A stretch of 64,000 nt of DNA. Source: CAYUMU01 sp964445985. Lineage in GTDB: Bacteria; Planctomycetota; Planctomycetia; Pirellulales; S012-138. Below the pieces are notes generated by a model that was given only the letters and a program-made list of their open reading frames with translations, had not been told where the DNA came from and searched no databases. Shown one piece after another: positions 18,960 to 27,447 of the stretch. The stretch lies in the NCBI GenBank assembly GCA_964445985.1, contig CAYUMU010000003.1:101553-165552 (forward strand), read 5' to 3'. Both the position numbers and the translations under genes were made by a program. The first letter of the stretch is position 1. Each line of letters opens with the position of its first letter.

Positions 18960-19766
18960 TTAGAATCGGCGCAGATTGGCGACCAACTGCAGCACCTGAT
19001 CGCCAGCTTGCACGGCTTGCGAATTTAGTTCGAAGGACCGTTGAGTGGTGATCAAATCGATCAGTTCTCGCACCGGTTCCACGTTGGATTGTTCGAGGGT
19101 TCCTTGGCGAACTTGTCCGAGACCATCCTGCCCAGGATTGCCTAGCTGCGGTTGCCCCGAAGCCAAGGTGTCGGCGTAAAGGTTTTCGCCCAACTTGACC
19201 AGGCCGTCGGGATTGACGAATTGGGCAAGCTGAATCGTACCCAAAGGCTGTAGCTGAGGATTGCCTGCTTGCTTGACGGACAGAATTCCCTGAGGGCTCA
19301 ATTCAATATGAGTCGCATCTTGCGGAATAGTCATGGGAGGTTCAAGCAGTCGCCCGATGCCAGCGGACCCCATTACGATCTGGCCGTTGTTATTCAGGTT
19401 GAAATTCCCGCTGCGGGTATACAGGATCTGGCCCGAGCCGGGATCGGTCACTTGAAAGAACCCTTTGCCCTCGATGGCCCAGTCGAGTTCTTTGTTGGTG
19501 GTGTCGAACGACCCCTGGCGAAATTCGGTTTGCGTGCTGCTTACGGCCGTGCCCAAGCCAACATAAACGCCGGTGGGGGTCAGGTTGCCATCGGCGTCTT
19601 CCGCGCCGGGCAGGGTGTAATTGATGTAGAACAAATCTTCAAAGTTGGCCCGATCGCGTTTGTAGGCGGTGGTCGCCACGTTGGCCAGATTGTTGGCGAT
19701 CGTGTCGAGTTTGGTCTGCATCGCCTCCATACCCGAGGCGGCCGTATAAAGCGTTTGCATTGCCAT
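18960..19766 (-). CDS. flgG: Flagellar distal rod protein
   Basis: Distal rod subunit, exported by the flagellar type III system. The 268-residue product starts MAMQTLYTAASGMEAMQ and has IANNLANVATTAYKRDRANFEDL, the central IEGKGFFQVTDPGSGQILYTRSGNF block, and the C-terminal EPVRELIDLITTQRSFELNSQAVQAGDQ. All are FlgG features, including the 18-residue-type insertion region that distinguishes the straight rod. The internal Met three codons in could also serve. It follows flgF by 48 bases and precedes flgA, the standard order. Confidence 0.97.
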   Translation of the reverse strand: MAMQTLYTAASGMEAMQTKLDTIANNLANVATTAYKRDRANFEDLFYINYTLPGAEDADGNLTPTGVYVGLGTAVSSTQTEFRQGSFDTTNKELDWAIEGKGFFQVTDPGSGQILYTRSGNFNLNNNGQIVMGSAGIGRLLEPPMTIPQDATHIELSPQGILSVKQAGNPQLQPLGTIQLAQFVNPDGLVKLGENLYADTLASGQPQLGNPGQDGLGQVRQGTLEQSNVEPVRELIDLITTQRSFELNSQAVQAGDQVLQLVANLRRF

Positions 19767-19814
19767 GGTGTTTCTACCTGATTTGCTCTTGGATGCGATT
19801 CTTGCCCGGCGCCG

Positions 19815-20567
19815 CTACTGGTTGGTCAGCACGCGGCTAATGAGATTTCCCAGCATATGGTCGTGATTCTTAATCAGCGTCACATTCGATTCGAAGGCCC
19901 GCGAGGCGGAGATCATGTCCATCATTTCAACCACCGAGTTCACGCCCGAGGTTTCCAGGTAGCCGCTCTCCACGCGCCGAACTTCGGGCTGCACCGGCAC
20001 GGGAGCGGCCAACGGCCGGAACATGTTTCCGCCAATCTTCACCAGGTCGCCCGGTTGTCGAGGACGAACCACCGCCAGAGGAATTCGGGCTCCATCCTGC
20101 AGAAGTTCGCCTTCGCGAGACAGCGACCAAGGCAGATTGGGATCCATCACGATGGGAGTTCCATCTTGATCCAACACGGGACAGCCCTGGTCGGTGGTGA
20201 GGGCGCCCTCGGCAGTGAAGTTGAAGTTGCCAGCGCGGGTAAGCAGGTTTTCACCGCTCTTCTTGACGACGAAATAGCCATCGCCGCGGATGGCGAAGTC
20301 TTCCGGTCGTGAAGTCTGTCGGTATCCGCCCGGCGAGAGGTCGGTGACCGTTTCTTGAACCTGAACGCCGCCACCGATATCGTTGATGCTGCCGGAACCG
20401 GGAGCATCCAGCCCTTGAACAATGGCCTCGGTGTTTCGGGCTTGCAGCAGGGCAACATCGCGCTTGAAGCCGGTTGTCTCCAGATTTGCCAGGTTATTGG
20501 CAATGACCTGCAGACGCCGGTTCTGGGCCATGGCCCCTTCTGCCGCAATGTAAAGTCCGTAAGGCAT
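19815..20567 (-). CDS. flgF: Flagellar proximal rod protein FlgF
   Basis: Proximal rod subunit of the flagellar basal body. The 250-residue product has the rod/hook N-terminus GLYIAAEGAMAQNRRLQVIANNLANLETTGFKRD, the central FAIRGDGYFVVKKSGENLLTRAGNFNF, and the C-terminal GVNSVVEMMDMISASRAFESNVTLIKNHD. It is paralogous to FlgG next to it; the shorter length and being first of the pair favour FlgF. It is the first gene of the flg cluster, about 50 bases downstream of the predicted transcription start of a sigma-54 promoter at 20630-20645, which probably drives the whole nine-gene block. Confidence 0.93.
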   Translation of the reverse strand: MPYGLYIAAEGAMAQNRRLQVIANNLANLETTGFKRDVALLQARNTEAIVQGLDAPGSGSINDIGGGVQVQETVTDLSPGGYRQTSRPEDFAIRGDGYFVVKKSGENLLTRAGNFNFTAEGALTTDQGCPVLDQDGTPIVMDPNLPWSLSREGELLQDGARIPLAVVRPRQPGDLVKIGGNMFRPLAAPVPVQPEVRRVESGYLETSGVNSVVEMMDMISASRAFESNVTLIKNHDHMLGNLISRVLTNQ

Positions 20568-20629
20568 CTTGCCAGGTACTGCGTTAAGCTCGCCCCCCCG
20601 GGCTTTGGCTAACCACGGCCTCTAAGCAA

Positions 20630-20645
20630 TGCAAACGCCGTGCCC
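20630..20645 (-). promoter_or_regulatory. Sigma-54 promoter of the flgF flagellar cluster
   Basis: On the minus strand the sequence GGGCACGgcgtTTGCA matches the RpoN consensus TGGCACG-N4-TTGCA at every position except the first T. The invariant GG (20644-20643) and GC (20632-20631) are exactly 10 nt apart. The expected transcription start near 20619 leaves a leader of about 50 nt before flgF. Confidence 0.8.
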
Positions 20646-20858
20646 ACGGTTCGCTGGGGGGAGTCGCCAACGCCAAGCTATCACGGGTCGGGCCTTTGCC
20701 AGGCAAGGCTTTAAAAATTGTGAGTACCCGCGATCGAACATCGCGCCAGCATTGCGTCGAATGCCTGCTGGCGGCGGACTCTGCGCTCGAATCGGCAAAA
20801 GTTGCCGGTTGCCGGCAGGATTGGCCGGGTACAACCGGATCGGACTCGCGGTCGTTGG

Positions 20859-21755
20859 CTACACCCCGGGCAAGCCAACTCGTTTTCGCAACGTCACTTG
20901 ATTCCCGGTGTCGTTGTAGACCACTTCGTCCATGAACGCTCGCATGAGCAGCACGCCCCGCCCGTACGCCTTTTCCAGGTTTTCGGGGTCGGTGGGGTCG
21001 GGCAGGCCGTTGACATCGAAGCCGGGACCTTCGTCGCAAATCACAAACTCTGCCTCGCGCGGCGTCATTTTGGCGGTCAGCGAAATGGAACGATCGCGGA
21101 AAGGCGAGCTTTCCAACCGACTCTGCACTAACTGGCGATAGGCATCTTCGTCGGTGTCGCGCAGTTCCGAACCAACTTCCAAATTGCCGTGATAGAGGGC
21201 GTTCACGAGCGCTTCTTCCAAAGCGACGCTGACCTGTAATCGCCCGGCCTCGTCGAACAGCCCAATGTGTTCGGCGCTTTCGAGCAAATAGCCCACCAAC
21301 AGGGAGATCAAACCTGGGTCGGCATCCAAGTGAAAGCTGCAATCGGTGCTGGCCATGCAGCCTAGCAATCGCTGGCGGTTGCGTTGCTGGCCCGAAACTG
21401 CCAGCAAGCGATGCACGGTTTCCAAGAGGTATTGCGATAGCAGCCGCTTGGGAACGTAACTCGCCGCTCCCTTTTGCAGTGCCTCGGCGGCAATTTCTTC
21501 GCTCCCCGCCGAAGTCATTAAGATGACGGGCACTTGCGCGTATTGCCGGCGAATGGCTTCAACCAGCTGCAGGCCGGTCATCTCTGGCATGACCAGGTCC
21601 GTTAGCACCAGGTCCGGCAGTTTCTGACCGATCAACTCCAAAGCCTCGGCGCCGTTTTTGGCGTATTCCACGCTCAGCTCGATATCCTTTTCCAGCAGAC
21701 CACCCGCCAGCCGGCGATCGGTCGCCAGGTCGTCCACAATCAGGATTTTAGGCAT
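20859..21755 (-). CDS. Response regulator fused to an anti-sigma-type histidine-kinase-like ATPase
   Basis: A 298-residue signalling protein. Residues 1-120 form a receiver domain: MPKILIVDDLATD (acidic pair DD), TDLVMPEMTG (phospho-Asp in LTDLVMP), LMTSAG (conserved Thr/Ser) and VPKRL (conserved Lys). Residues about 145-295 are a HATPase domain of the RsbW/SpoIIAB kind: SVALEEALVNALYHGNLE (N-box) and FVICDEGPGFDVNGLPDP (G1), then AYGRGVLLMRAFMDEV (G2). It has no HisKA domain or DNA-binding output, so phosphorylation probably controls a serine-kinase or anti-sigma activity on a partner not in the window. It lies between the hybrid kinase and the flagellar cluster on the same strand, so the kinase is a candidate phosphodonor. 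Confidence 0.9.
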   Translation of the reverse strand: MPKILIVDDLATDRRLAGGLLEKDIELSVEYAKNGAEALELIGQKLPDLVLTDLVMPEMTGLQLVEAIRRQYAQVPVILMTSAGSEEIAAEALQKGAASYVPKRLLSQYLLETVHRLLAVSGQQRNRQRLLGCMASTDCSFHLDADPGLISLLVGYLLESAEHIGLFDEAGRLQVSVALEEALVNALYHGNLEVGSELRDTDEDAYRQLVQSRLESSPFRDRSISLTAKMTPREAEFVICDEGPGFDVNGLPDPTDPENLEKAYGRGVLLMRAFMDEVVYNDTGNQVTLRKRVGLPGV

Positions 21756-22067
21756 GCGATACCGTCCGGTTAAACTCGCTTTGCAGTTTCGTACCCTGCC
21801 TTGCCCGGCAAGGGTCGCTTCACAATCTTACCTAGAGCCCTGCTGGATAGGAGCCCTGCCGCCAATCATCGCGTACGGTTACACCAGAATCCATAGTTTC
21901 TTGCTCGTTAACATCTCTGCAAGCCGCGGAGAACTTGAATGCCTCCGCGGTCGTTTGCGGTTTACCCGCGTTAAGGGGAGAGAAATGCAAAGAAATTGGC
22001 CATCGCCTTTCACTCCGAGAAGTGCCGGTGCTTAAGACGGCGTTGGGTTAGCGCGCCGGGCGACTGG
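21756..22067. other. Spacer holding one copy of an 82-bp dispersed repeat
   Basis: No gene. Positions 21894-21975 carry an 82-bp element that recurs inverted at 31751-31832 (see those entries). The rest is unremarkable. Confidence 0.7.
21894..21975 (+). repeat. 82-bp dispersed element, copy 1
   Basis: Begins TAGTTTCTTGCTCG and ends TTTACCCGCGTTAAG. It is identical at 81 of 82 positions to the reverse complement of 31751-31832 (the single difference is A/G in TCTGCA(A/G)GCC). Homology stops sharply at both ends. An internal inverted repeat, CCGCGGAG at 21923-21930 and CTCCGCGG at 21942-21949, could form a hairpin. Both copies are intergenic. Confidence 0.9.
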
Positions 22068-25000
22068 CTAGGTCGCGGGCGCCTCCTCGGGAATCTTGCC
22101 AGTCTCCAGGAACTGTTGCAACTCGGGCACCAGGCGATCCAAGCCGCTTTCAACCGCGGCCAATACCCGTTGGGCTCCCTTCACGCTACCTTCCCGCCCT
22201 AATGTCTCCAGCCGGTAGGTTTCTCGATAGGCTGGCGTGTCGCCAAAGTTGCGCATCGACCCCTTCAAGGCATGGGCCGCCGCCGAGAGATTTGCAGCCG
22301 CTTGTTGCACGATGGCCTGCCGCACGCGGTCGAGCAGTTGAGGATACTCTTCCAGGAATGCCTCCACGATAATTCTCAGCAGGTCTTGGTCATGCTGCAC
22401 GGCCTGCAGCGCAAAGGGCCAATCGGCCACCGAGGCGGAGGAGGAGCCATCGCCGTTGCTCTGAGCCCTGTGAGTTCCGCCCAGCAGGTCGGCCATGGTT
22501 TCGAACAAGGCGGCCGCGCGAATGGGCTTGGCCAGGTAACCATCCATGCCCGACTCCAAACAGCGTTCGCGGTCCCCCTTCATGGCGTGGGCCGTCATGG
22601 CAATGATCGGCACGTGTTGGCTGGTGCCCGATTCTCGACGTCGAATCGTTTCCGTGGCTTCCAGCCCATCCATGTCGGGCATTTGCACGTCCATCAGCAC
22701 CAGGTCAAACGGCTGGGATTCTAGCGACCGCAAGGCCTCCACGCCGTTGCCAGCCACGGTAACGCGGTGCCCTTGTCGCTCCAACAATCCCACGGCCAAC
22801 TTCTGATTGACCAACGTGTCTTCGGCCAGCAAGATCTTGAGTGGTCGCAGCCGTAGCGCATCGGGGGCGGGCGGCGCCACATGAACCGCGCTGCGAACAT
22901 CGAGAAGGGCGGCAATCGTGTCGAACAGTTCAGACTGTTTGACAGGCTTGATCAAATGCTCCGCCAGTGCCTGACGTTCGCATTGCCGCAGGTCGCCCGG
23001 TTCGCTGGCCGCCAACATCAAGATCGCAGGGCAGGGCGATTCGGCTCGATCACGAATCTGCGAGATGAGGTGCAACCCGTCCATGTCGGGCATGCGGGCA
23101 TCGGCGATCACCAGTCCAAACCGGTCGCCTTCCACCTCGGCCTCTTTCACCAATCTCAGGGCTTCGCTCCCGCTGGCCGCCACAGCCGGACGGAATCGCC
23201 AATTTGCCAGCATTTTCCCCAGCACGCGGCGGCTCGAGGCATTGTCATCCACTACCAGCACACGAAGGTTGTCCATTTCTGCCGGCGGCAACGGAAGCGC
23301 CCGCTGAACCTCGGGCAAGCCAAAGCGGCACGTGAAATGAAAGCGGCTCCCTTTACCCAACTCACTGCTGACGCCGATGCGCCCTTTCATCAACTCGACC
23401 AATCGCAACGAAATCGCCAGGCCTAAGCCTGTGCCGCCGAATCGGCGTTTCATGCTGTTGTCGGCCTGCTCAAAGGCTTCGAAGACGCGCCGCTGCTTCT
23501 CCGGCGTGATGCCAATGCCCGTATCGCTGACCGAGAACTCGATCAAGATCGCCCGCCGCTTCGATGCGCGAACCTTCACGCCCACACATATTTCGCCAGA
23601 ATCGGTAAACTTGATCGCATTGCCCACCAGGTTGATCATGATCTGACGCAACCGCTGCGCATCGCCGATCAGCGTAACCGGAACATCGCCAGCCACGTCG
23701 CATACGAGTTCCAGGCCTTTGCTGTGAGCGCGATAGGCGAGCGACTTCAGCGCGTCTCCCAGGCGTTCTCGCACGTCGAAGGGGGCATTGTCCAGGTCGA
23801 GTTTGCCGGCCTCCATTTTCGAGAAGTCGAGAATATCGTTGATGACCGAAAGCAGCGACTCCCCCGATTCTTGCAGCAATTGCAAATATTCTCGCTGCTC
23901 GCCGTTGAGGTCAGAACCAAGCAGCAGATCCGTCATGCCCAGAATGGCATTGAGGGGCGTGCGAATCTCGTGGCTCATGTTGGCCACGAATTGGCTCTTG
24001 GCGGAGTTGGCCGTTTCCGCGGCTTCCTTGGCCTGGCGCATCGCGGCTTCGGCCTGTTTGCGGTCGGTAATATCGCGAATGAAGATCGCGAACGCCGCAT
24101 GGCCTTGCAGAGGGATCGGCTGCGTGGCCATTTCAGCCAGAAAGGTCTCGCCATCCTTGCAGCGAACCGGCACTTCCAACCGTTTGGCGAGCAGCGAGCC
24201 TACCTCGCCCGCGCCCGCGTACCGCAACAGGTTATCTCGATGCCGGTCCTTGGCGGTGGTTGGCAGAATCAGGTCGACCAAATCGCTGCCCACCACCTCC
24301 TTTCGGGAGTACCCAAACATTTTTTCGGCAGCCCGGTTGAACTCCACAATCTTGGCTTCGTGGTCGCTCAAAATAATGGCGTCCATCGAGGCTTCAAACA
24401 GGGCTCGCTTGCGAACCTCGCTCTCGCGAAGCTCAACCTCTTGGCGCTTGTTCTCGCTTACGTCCCAAAAAATGCCCTGCACGCCAATCACCTCGCCATC
24501 GCCGCCAATGACCGGCGACTTCATCACCTGCATAAACCGTTGCGTGCCGTCGGGGCCTTGGTATTGCTCCACGTCTTTGAAGACTTCGCGGTTGCTGATC
24601 ACGTTGAAGTCGTCTTGGCGATACTTCTCGGCCAGCAATTCCGGAAAGAAGTCAAAATCGGTTCGGCCCAGTACGTCTTCCACCGCACGATTGAGCAGTT
24701 CGCAAAGCGTGCGATTGGCGAAGGCAATTCGACCTTCAAGATCCTTTCGCACCACATGCACCGGCAGATGGTCCACCAGCGACATGTAAGACGCATCGGC
24801 ATCTCGCAGGGCCTGTTGGAATTCGACCAGCACCGATTCGGTTTCCGCCAACTCTTCCGACGTTTGCTCGATTTGCTGCTGGCTTTCACTCAGCGACTCT
24901 TCCCAACCCAACTGAGCGCGACGCCACCAGGTGATCATCACGGCCGCGGCCCAAAGAGCGGCAATGGTTATCAACCTGCCCACGACCAACGCCGCCAGCG

Positions 25001-25232
25001 CAATCCCACCCGTGCTCGCCGCCGTCGTGATCGTGGCCAAAGAAGCGGCGGCGGCAACCCAGTAGGTCAAATCGCGGGGACGTTCGGCCGGTTGGCGAAA
25101 CGCAGTCGCAGCCACAGCCGCCAGGTACAGCAAGCCGGCCCCGCCGACTTCGGCCCAAGCCATCTCCAAGGCGATCCCGCCCACAAGCAGGATTGCTGCC
25201 AGCCACAGAATAGGAGATCGAAAAAAGTTCAT
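22068..25232 (-). CDS. Hybrid sensor histidine kinase (2 PAS, HisKA, HATPase, 2 receivers, HPt)
   Basis: A 1,054-residue membrane-anchored phosphorelay protein. Residues 1-110 hold several short hydrophobic segments (FFRSPILWLAAILLVGGIAL and following), then a coiled coil (about 110-150), two PAS domains (about 155-270, with GRTDFDFFPELLAEKY, and 275-390, with ILSDHEAKIVEFNRAAEKMFGY), the H-box SHEIRTPLNAILGMTD near residue 425, a HATPase with DTGIGI and GGTGLGLAI, a first receiver (about 652-775, DARMPDMDG), a second receiver (about 794-915, MDVQMPDMDG), and a C-terminal HPt domain with AHALKGS near residue 995. This is a complete internal relay able to pass phosphate to a separate regulator. 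The receiver-ATPase gene downstream on the same strand is the obvious candidate. The signal is unknown. Confidence 0.95.
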   Translation of the reverse strand: MNFFRSPILWLAAILLVGGIALEMAWAEVGGAGLLYLAAVAATAFRQPAERPRDLTYWVAAAASLATITTAASTGGIALAALVVGRLITIAALWAAAVMITWWRRAQLGWEESLSESQQQIEQTSEELAETESVLVEFQQALRDADASYMSLVDHLPVHVVRKDLEGRIAFANRTLCELLNRAVEDVLGRTDFDFFPELLAEKYRQDDFNVISNREVFKDVEQYQGPDGTQRFMQVMKSPVIGGDGEVIGVQGIFWDVSENKRQEVELRESEVRKRALFEASMDAIILSDHEAKIVEFNRAAEKMFGYSRKEVVGSDLVDLILPTTAKDRHRDNLLRYAGAGEVGSLLAKRLEVPVRCKDGETFLAEMATQPIPLQGHAAFAIFIRDITDRKQAEAAMRQAKEAAETANSAKSQFVANMSHEIRTPLNAILGMTDLLLGSDLNGEQREYLQLLQESGESLLSVINDILDFSKMEAGKLDLDNAPFDVRERLGDALKSLAYRAHSKGLELVCDVAGDVPVTLIGDAQRLRQIMINLVGNAIKFTDSGEICVGVKVRASKRRAILIEFSVSDTGIGITPEKQRRVFEAFEQADNSMKRRFGGTGLGLAISLRLVELMKGRIGVSSELGKGSRFHFTCRFGLPEVQRALPLPPAEMDNLRVLVVDDNASSRRVLGKMLANWRFRPAVAASGSEALRLVKEAEVEGDRFGLVIADARMPDMDGLHLISQIRDRAESPCPAILMLAASEPGDLRQCERQALAEHLIKPVKQSELFDTIAALLDVRSAVHVAPPAPDALRLRPLKILLAEDTLVNQKLAVGLLERQGHRVTVAGNGVEALRSLESQPFDLVLMDVQMPDMDGLEATETIRRRESGTSQHVPIIAMTAHAMKGDRERCLESGMDGYLAKPIRAAALFETMADLLGGTHRAQSNGDGSSSASVADWPFALQAVQHDQDLLRIIVEAFLEEYPQLLDRVRQAIVQQAAANLSAAAHALKGSMRNFGDTPAYRETYRLETLGREGSVKGAQRVLAAVESGLDRLVPELQQFLETGKIPEEAPAT

Positions 25233-25964
25233 CGAACGCCGCCAGGACCAGACGGGGGATTCCGGAGCGTTTGCCAGCGAGCGCGGCGAACTCCATCCTC
25301 AGCCTATCGCGACACCACCGTTGGAGCAATGCAATGCCCCGTGCCCCACGGCATTTCAGAGATGAACCACATCGCGCCGAGCATCGAACTGCTGCGGGGT
25401 GAGGTCTCAAAAAAATTGAAAAAATACGGCATCGAGATGATCAAACAAAATGATAGAAAGGGGAGCGTCCGAGAAGCTTGACGCATCCAAACTTTCTTGC
25501 CGCTTCGCCCCGGGTCGAAGAGGTAAAGCGGTCAGACGAGCGCAAGGAAAACGTGCCAATGGTACAAATTCGTGGCACGTTTCTGTCACTCAAGCGGCAG
25601 GGCGATAAGCGGCAGGTCGCGCCGCCACGCCAAGCTAAACACCGAGAGTTCGCTACGGCAGTCAAAAATCAGCGATGCAAAGCTTCTACAGTAATTTTTG
25701 CCAAAAAAGCTGTCTATATCCTCGCCCCAAAATGCCTGACGCTGGCAAAGTTCGATCAAAAAGCATTGATTCGAAGCAGTCGCGACGGGTAAATTAGGGG
25801 GGGCTAAAAAGAATCGTGTAACTTTTTTGATCCATCCAACAACTGATACACACAAGCCCGACTACTTTTTACGAAGTATTCATCCCTCTCCCCCCTTTGG
25901 AATTGCGTGCAACGCGGTTGATTGAAGACACCGCCGTTCCGCTCCAGCACAGGACATTCCCTCT
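25233..25964. other. Divergent intergenic region, 732 bases, relatively AT-rich
   Basis: Lies between the divergently transcribed hybrid kinase and DUF1501 genes and must hold both promoters. Small open frames here (for example 25478-25792 plus) have no recognisable product or ribosome site and I do not accept them. A perfect 10-bp inverted repeat sits at 25549-25558 and 25573-25582 (AAACGTGCCA with TGGCACGTTT). From about 25690 to 25900 the DNA is richer in A and T than elsewhere. No clear sigma-70 or sigma-54 promoter could be fixed. Confidence 0.4.
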
Positions 25965-27257
25965 ATGTTGACCATCCTTGGTGAACGTCAGCGGTTTTGC
26001 GACGGCGTTTCTCGACGCAATTTCCTAAAAATTGGAGCGTTGGCCAGTGGACTCAGCATGGCCGACATCCTGCGGGCTGAATCAACCCACCCCCGCGCCG
26101 CCAAAGCCAAGAGCGTCATCAACATCTACCTGCCGGGTGGTCCCACCCACATGGATACGTTCGACCTTAAGCCGAACGCGCCTCAGGAGTTCCGCGGCGA
26201 ATTCCATCCCATCGCCACCAAAGTGCCGGGAATGGAAATCTGCGAGCTGATGCCCAAGCTTGCCCAAGTTGCCGACAAGTTTTCGATCATCCGGTCGATT
26301 ACCGACATGAGCAACGAGCACAACAATACTCAGTCGGACTCGGGCTGGTCCGTAAAGTCGCTGGAAACCATCGGCGGCCGGCCCGGTTTGGGTGCCGTGA
26401 TGGCTCGTCTCCAGGGCACCGTGAACGGCAATTCCCCCACCTTTGTGGGGCTCGATGGCTTCGGCAAGTCCGGTTTCTTAGGTGGCATTTATGCCCCCTA
26501 TCGTCCCGACGGCCCCGGCCGTGCCAATCTGCGGCTCTCCAGCACGATCAGTCAGGAACGGCTCAACGGCCGCGCCAAGCTGCTGGCCGAACTCGACGGC
26601 ATCCGCCGCGACGCTGATCGCGCCGGCATGATGGCCTCGATGGACGCTTTCAACGAGCGGGCCATGACCGTCATCACCTCCGGCGAGTTGGCCAACGCCC
26701 TGGATACCAACCTGGAAGATCCCCGCTTGATCGAGCGCTACGGCATGAACGCGGGCGGCCGCTACTCCAGCAACAGCCGGTTCCTCACGGCTCGTCGGCT
26801 GGTGGAAGCGGGCGTGCGTTGCGTGACCCTGTCTTGGGGCGGTTGGGACACCCACGGCAATAACTTCCAGAGCATGCGAGATCAATTGCCCGCCCTTGAT
26901 GTCGGCCTGACCGCCTTGATCGAAGATCTGGACGCCCGCGGCATGCTCGATGAAACGATCATCATGCTGTCGGGCGAGTTTGGACGTACCCCGCGCATCA
27001 ATAGTGGCGCAGGTCGCGACCACTGGCCCAAGGGCGCCTTCTTCGTGGTCGGTGGCGGTGGCTTCCGCAACGGCCAAGTGATTGGTTCGACCAACCGCTT
27101 GGGTGAGCAGCCTCAAGACCGTCCGGTTCACCTGCAGAACGTGTTCGCCACGGTGTACCGTCAATTAGGCATCGATCTGGAAACCACGCTCATCGATCCC
27201 AACGGTCGTCCGCAGTACCTGCTCGATCAGCGTGATTTGATTCACGAATTGGTGTAG
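25965..27257 (+). CDS. DUF1501 family exported protein (sulfatase-like fold)
   Basis: A 430-residue member of the DUF1501 family, very abundant in planctomycetes and related to the alkaline phosphatase/sulfatase superfamily; biochemical role unknown. The N-terminus SRRNFLKIGALASGLS is a twin-arginine-type export signal. Family blocks seen are INIYLPGGPTHMDTFDLKPN, SNEHNNTQSDSG, VTLSWGGWDTHGNN, and IIMLSGEFGRTPRIN followed by GRDHWPKG, with Asp, His and Glu residues that could bind metal. Such genes usually follow a DUF1549/DUF1553 cytochrome-type gene, but none is here, so this is an unpaired copy. A strong terminator follows at 27322-27381. Confidence 0.93.
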   Translation: MLTILGERQRFCDGVSRRNFLKIGALASGLSMADILRAESTHPRAAKAKSVINIYLPGGPTHMDTFDLKPNAPQEFRGEFHPIATKVPGMEICELMPKLAQVADKFSIIRSITDMSNEHNNTQSDSGWSVKSLETIGGRPGLGAVMARLQGTVNGNSPTFVGLDGFGKSGFLGGIYAPYRPDGPGRANLRLSSTISQERLNGRAKLLAELDGIRRDADRAGMMASMDAFNERAMTVITSGELANALDTNLEDPRLIERYGMNAGGRYSSNSRFLTARRLVEAGVRCVTLSWGGWDTHGNNFQSMRDQLPALDVGLTALIEDLDARGMLDETIIMLSGEFGRTPRINSGAGRDHWPKGAFFVVGGGGFRNGQVIGSTNRLGEQPQDRPVHLQNVFATVYRQLGIDLETTLIDPNGRPQYLLDQRDLIHELV

Positions 27258-27321
27258 GCCGCGGTCAGCAAGCTGCCAGGCGTTTGCGGCGCGCAAGCTC
27301 TGGCAACTCAAAGAATTCGAC

Positions 27322-27381
27322 AACCGCTGTCGCCGGCCCGGTAGCTTGACTATCATGGCCGGCGGCAGCGGTTCTCTTTTT
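27322..27381 (+). terminator. Rho-independent terminator after the DUF1501 gene
   Basis: Arms 27322-27338 and 27357-27373 (AACCGCTGTCGCCGGCC against GGCCGGCGGCAGCGGTT) pair with one mismatch over 17 bp, followed by CTCTTTTT. It lies about 65 bases after the stop codon of the DUF1501 gene and isolates it from the oxidoreductase downstream. Confidence 0.85.
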
Positions 27382-27447
27382 GGCATTGGCGAGAATGGCA
27401 ATCGCGCCGCTTGACCCGTCTGAATTCATTCCTGAGAGACTTAACCC

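Noticed and set aside
25534..25582. Possible sigma-54 promoter (TGGCACG) in the kinase/DUF1501 spacer
   Set aside because: On neither strand is a GC doublet found at the required 10-nt spacing from GG.
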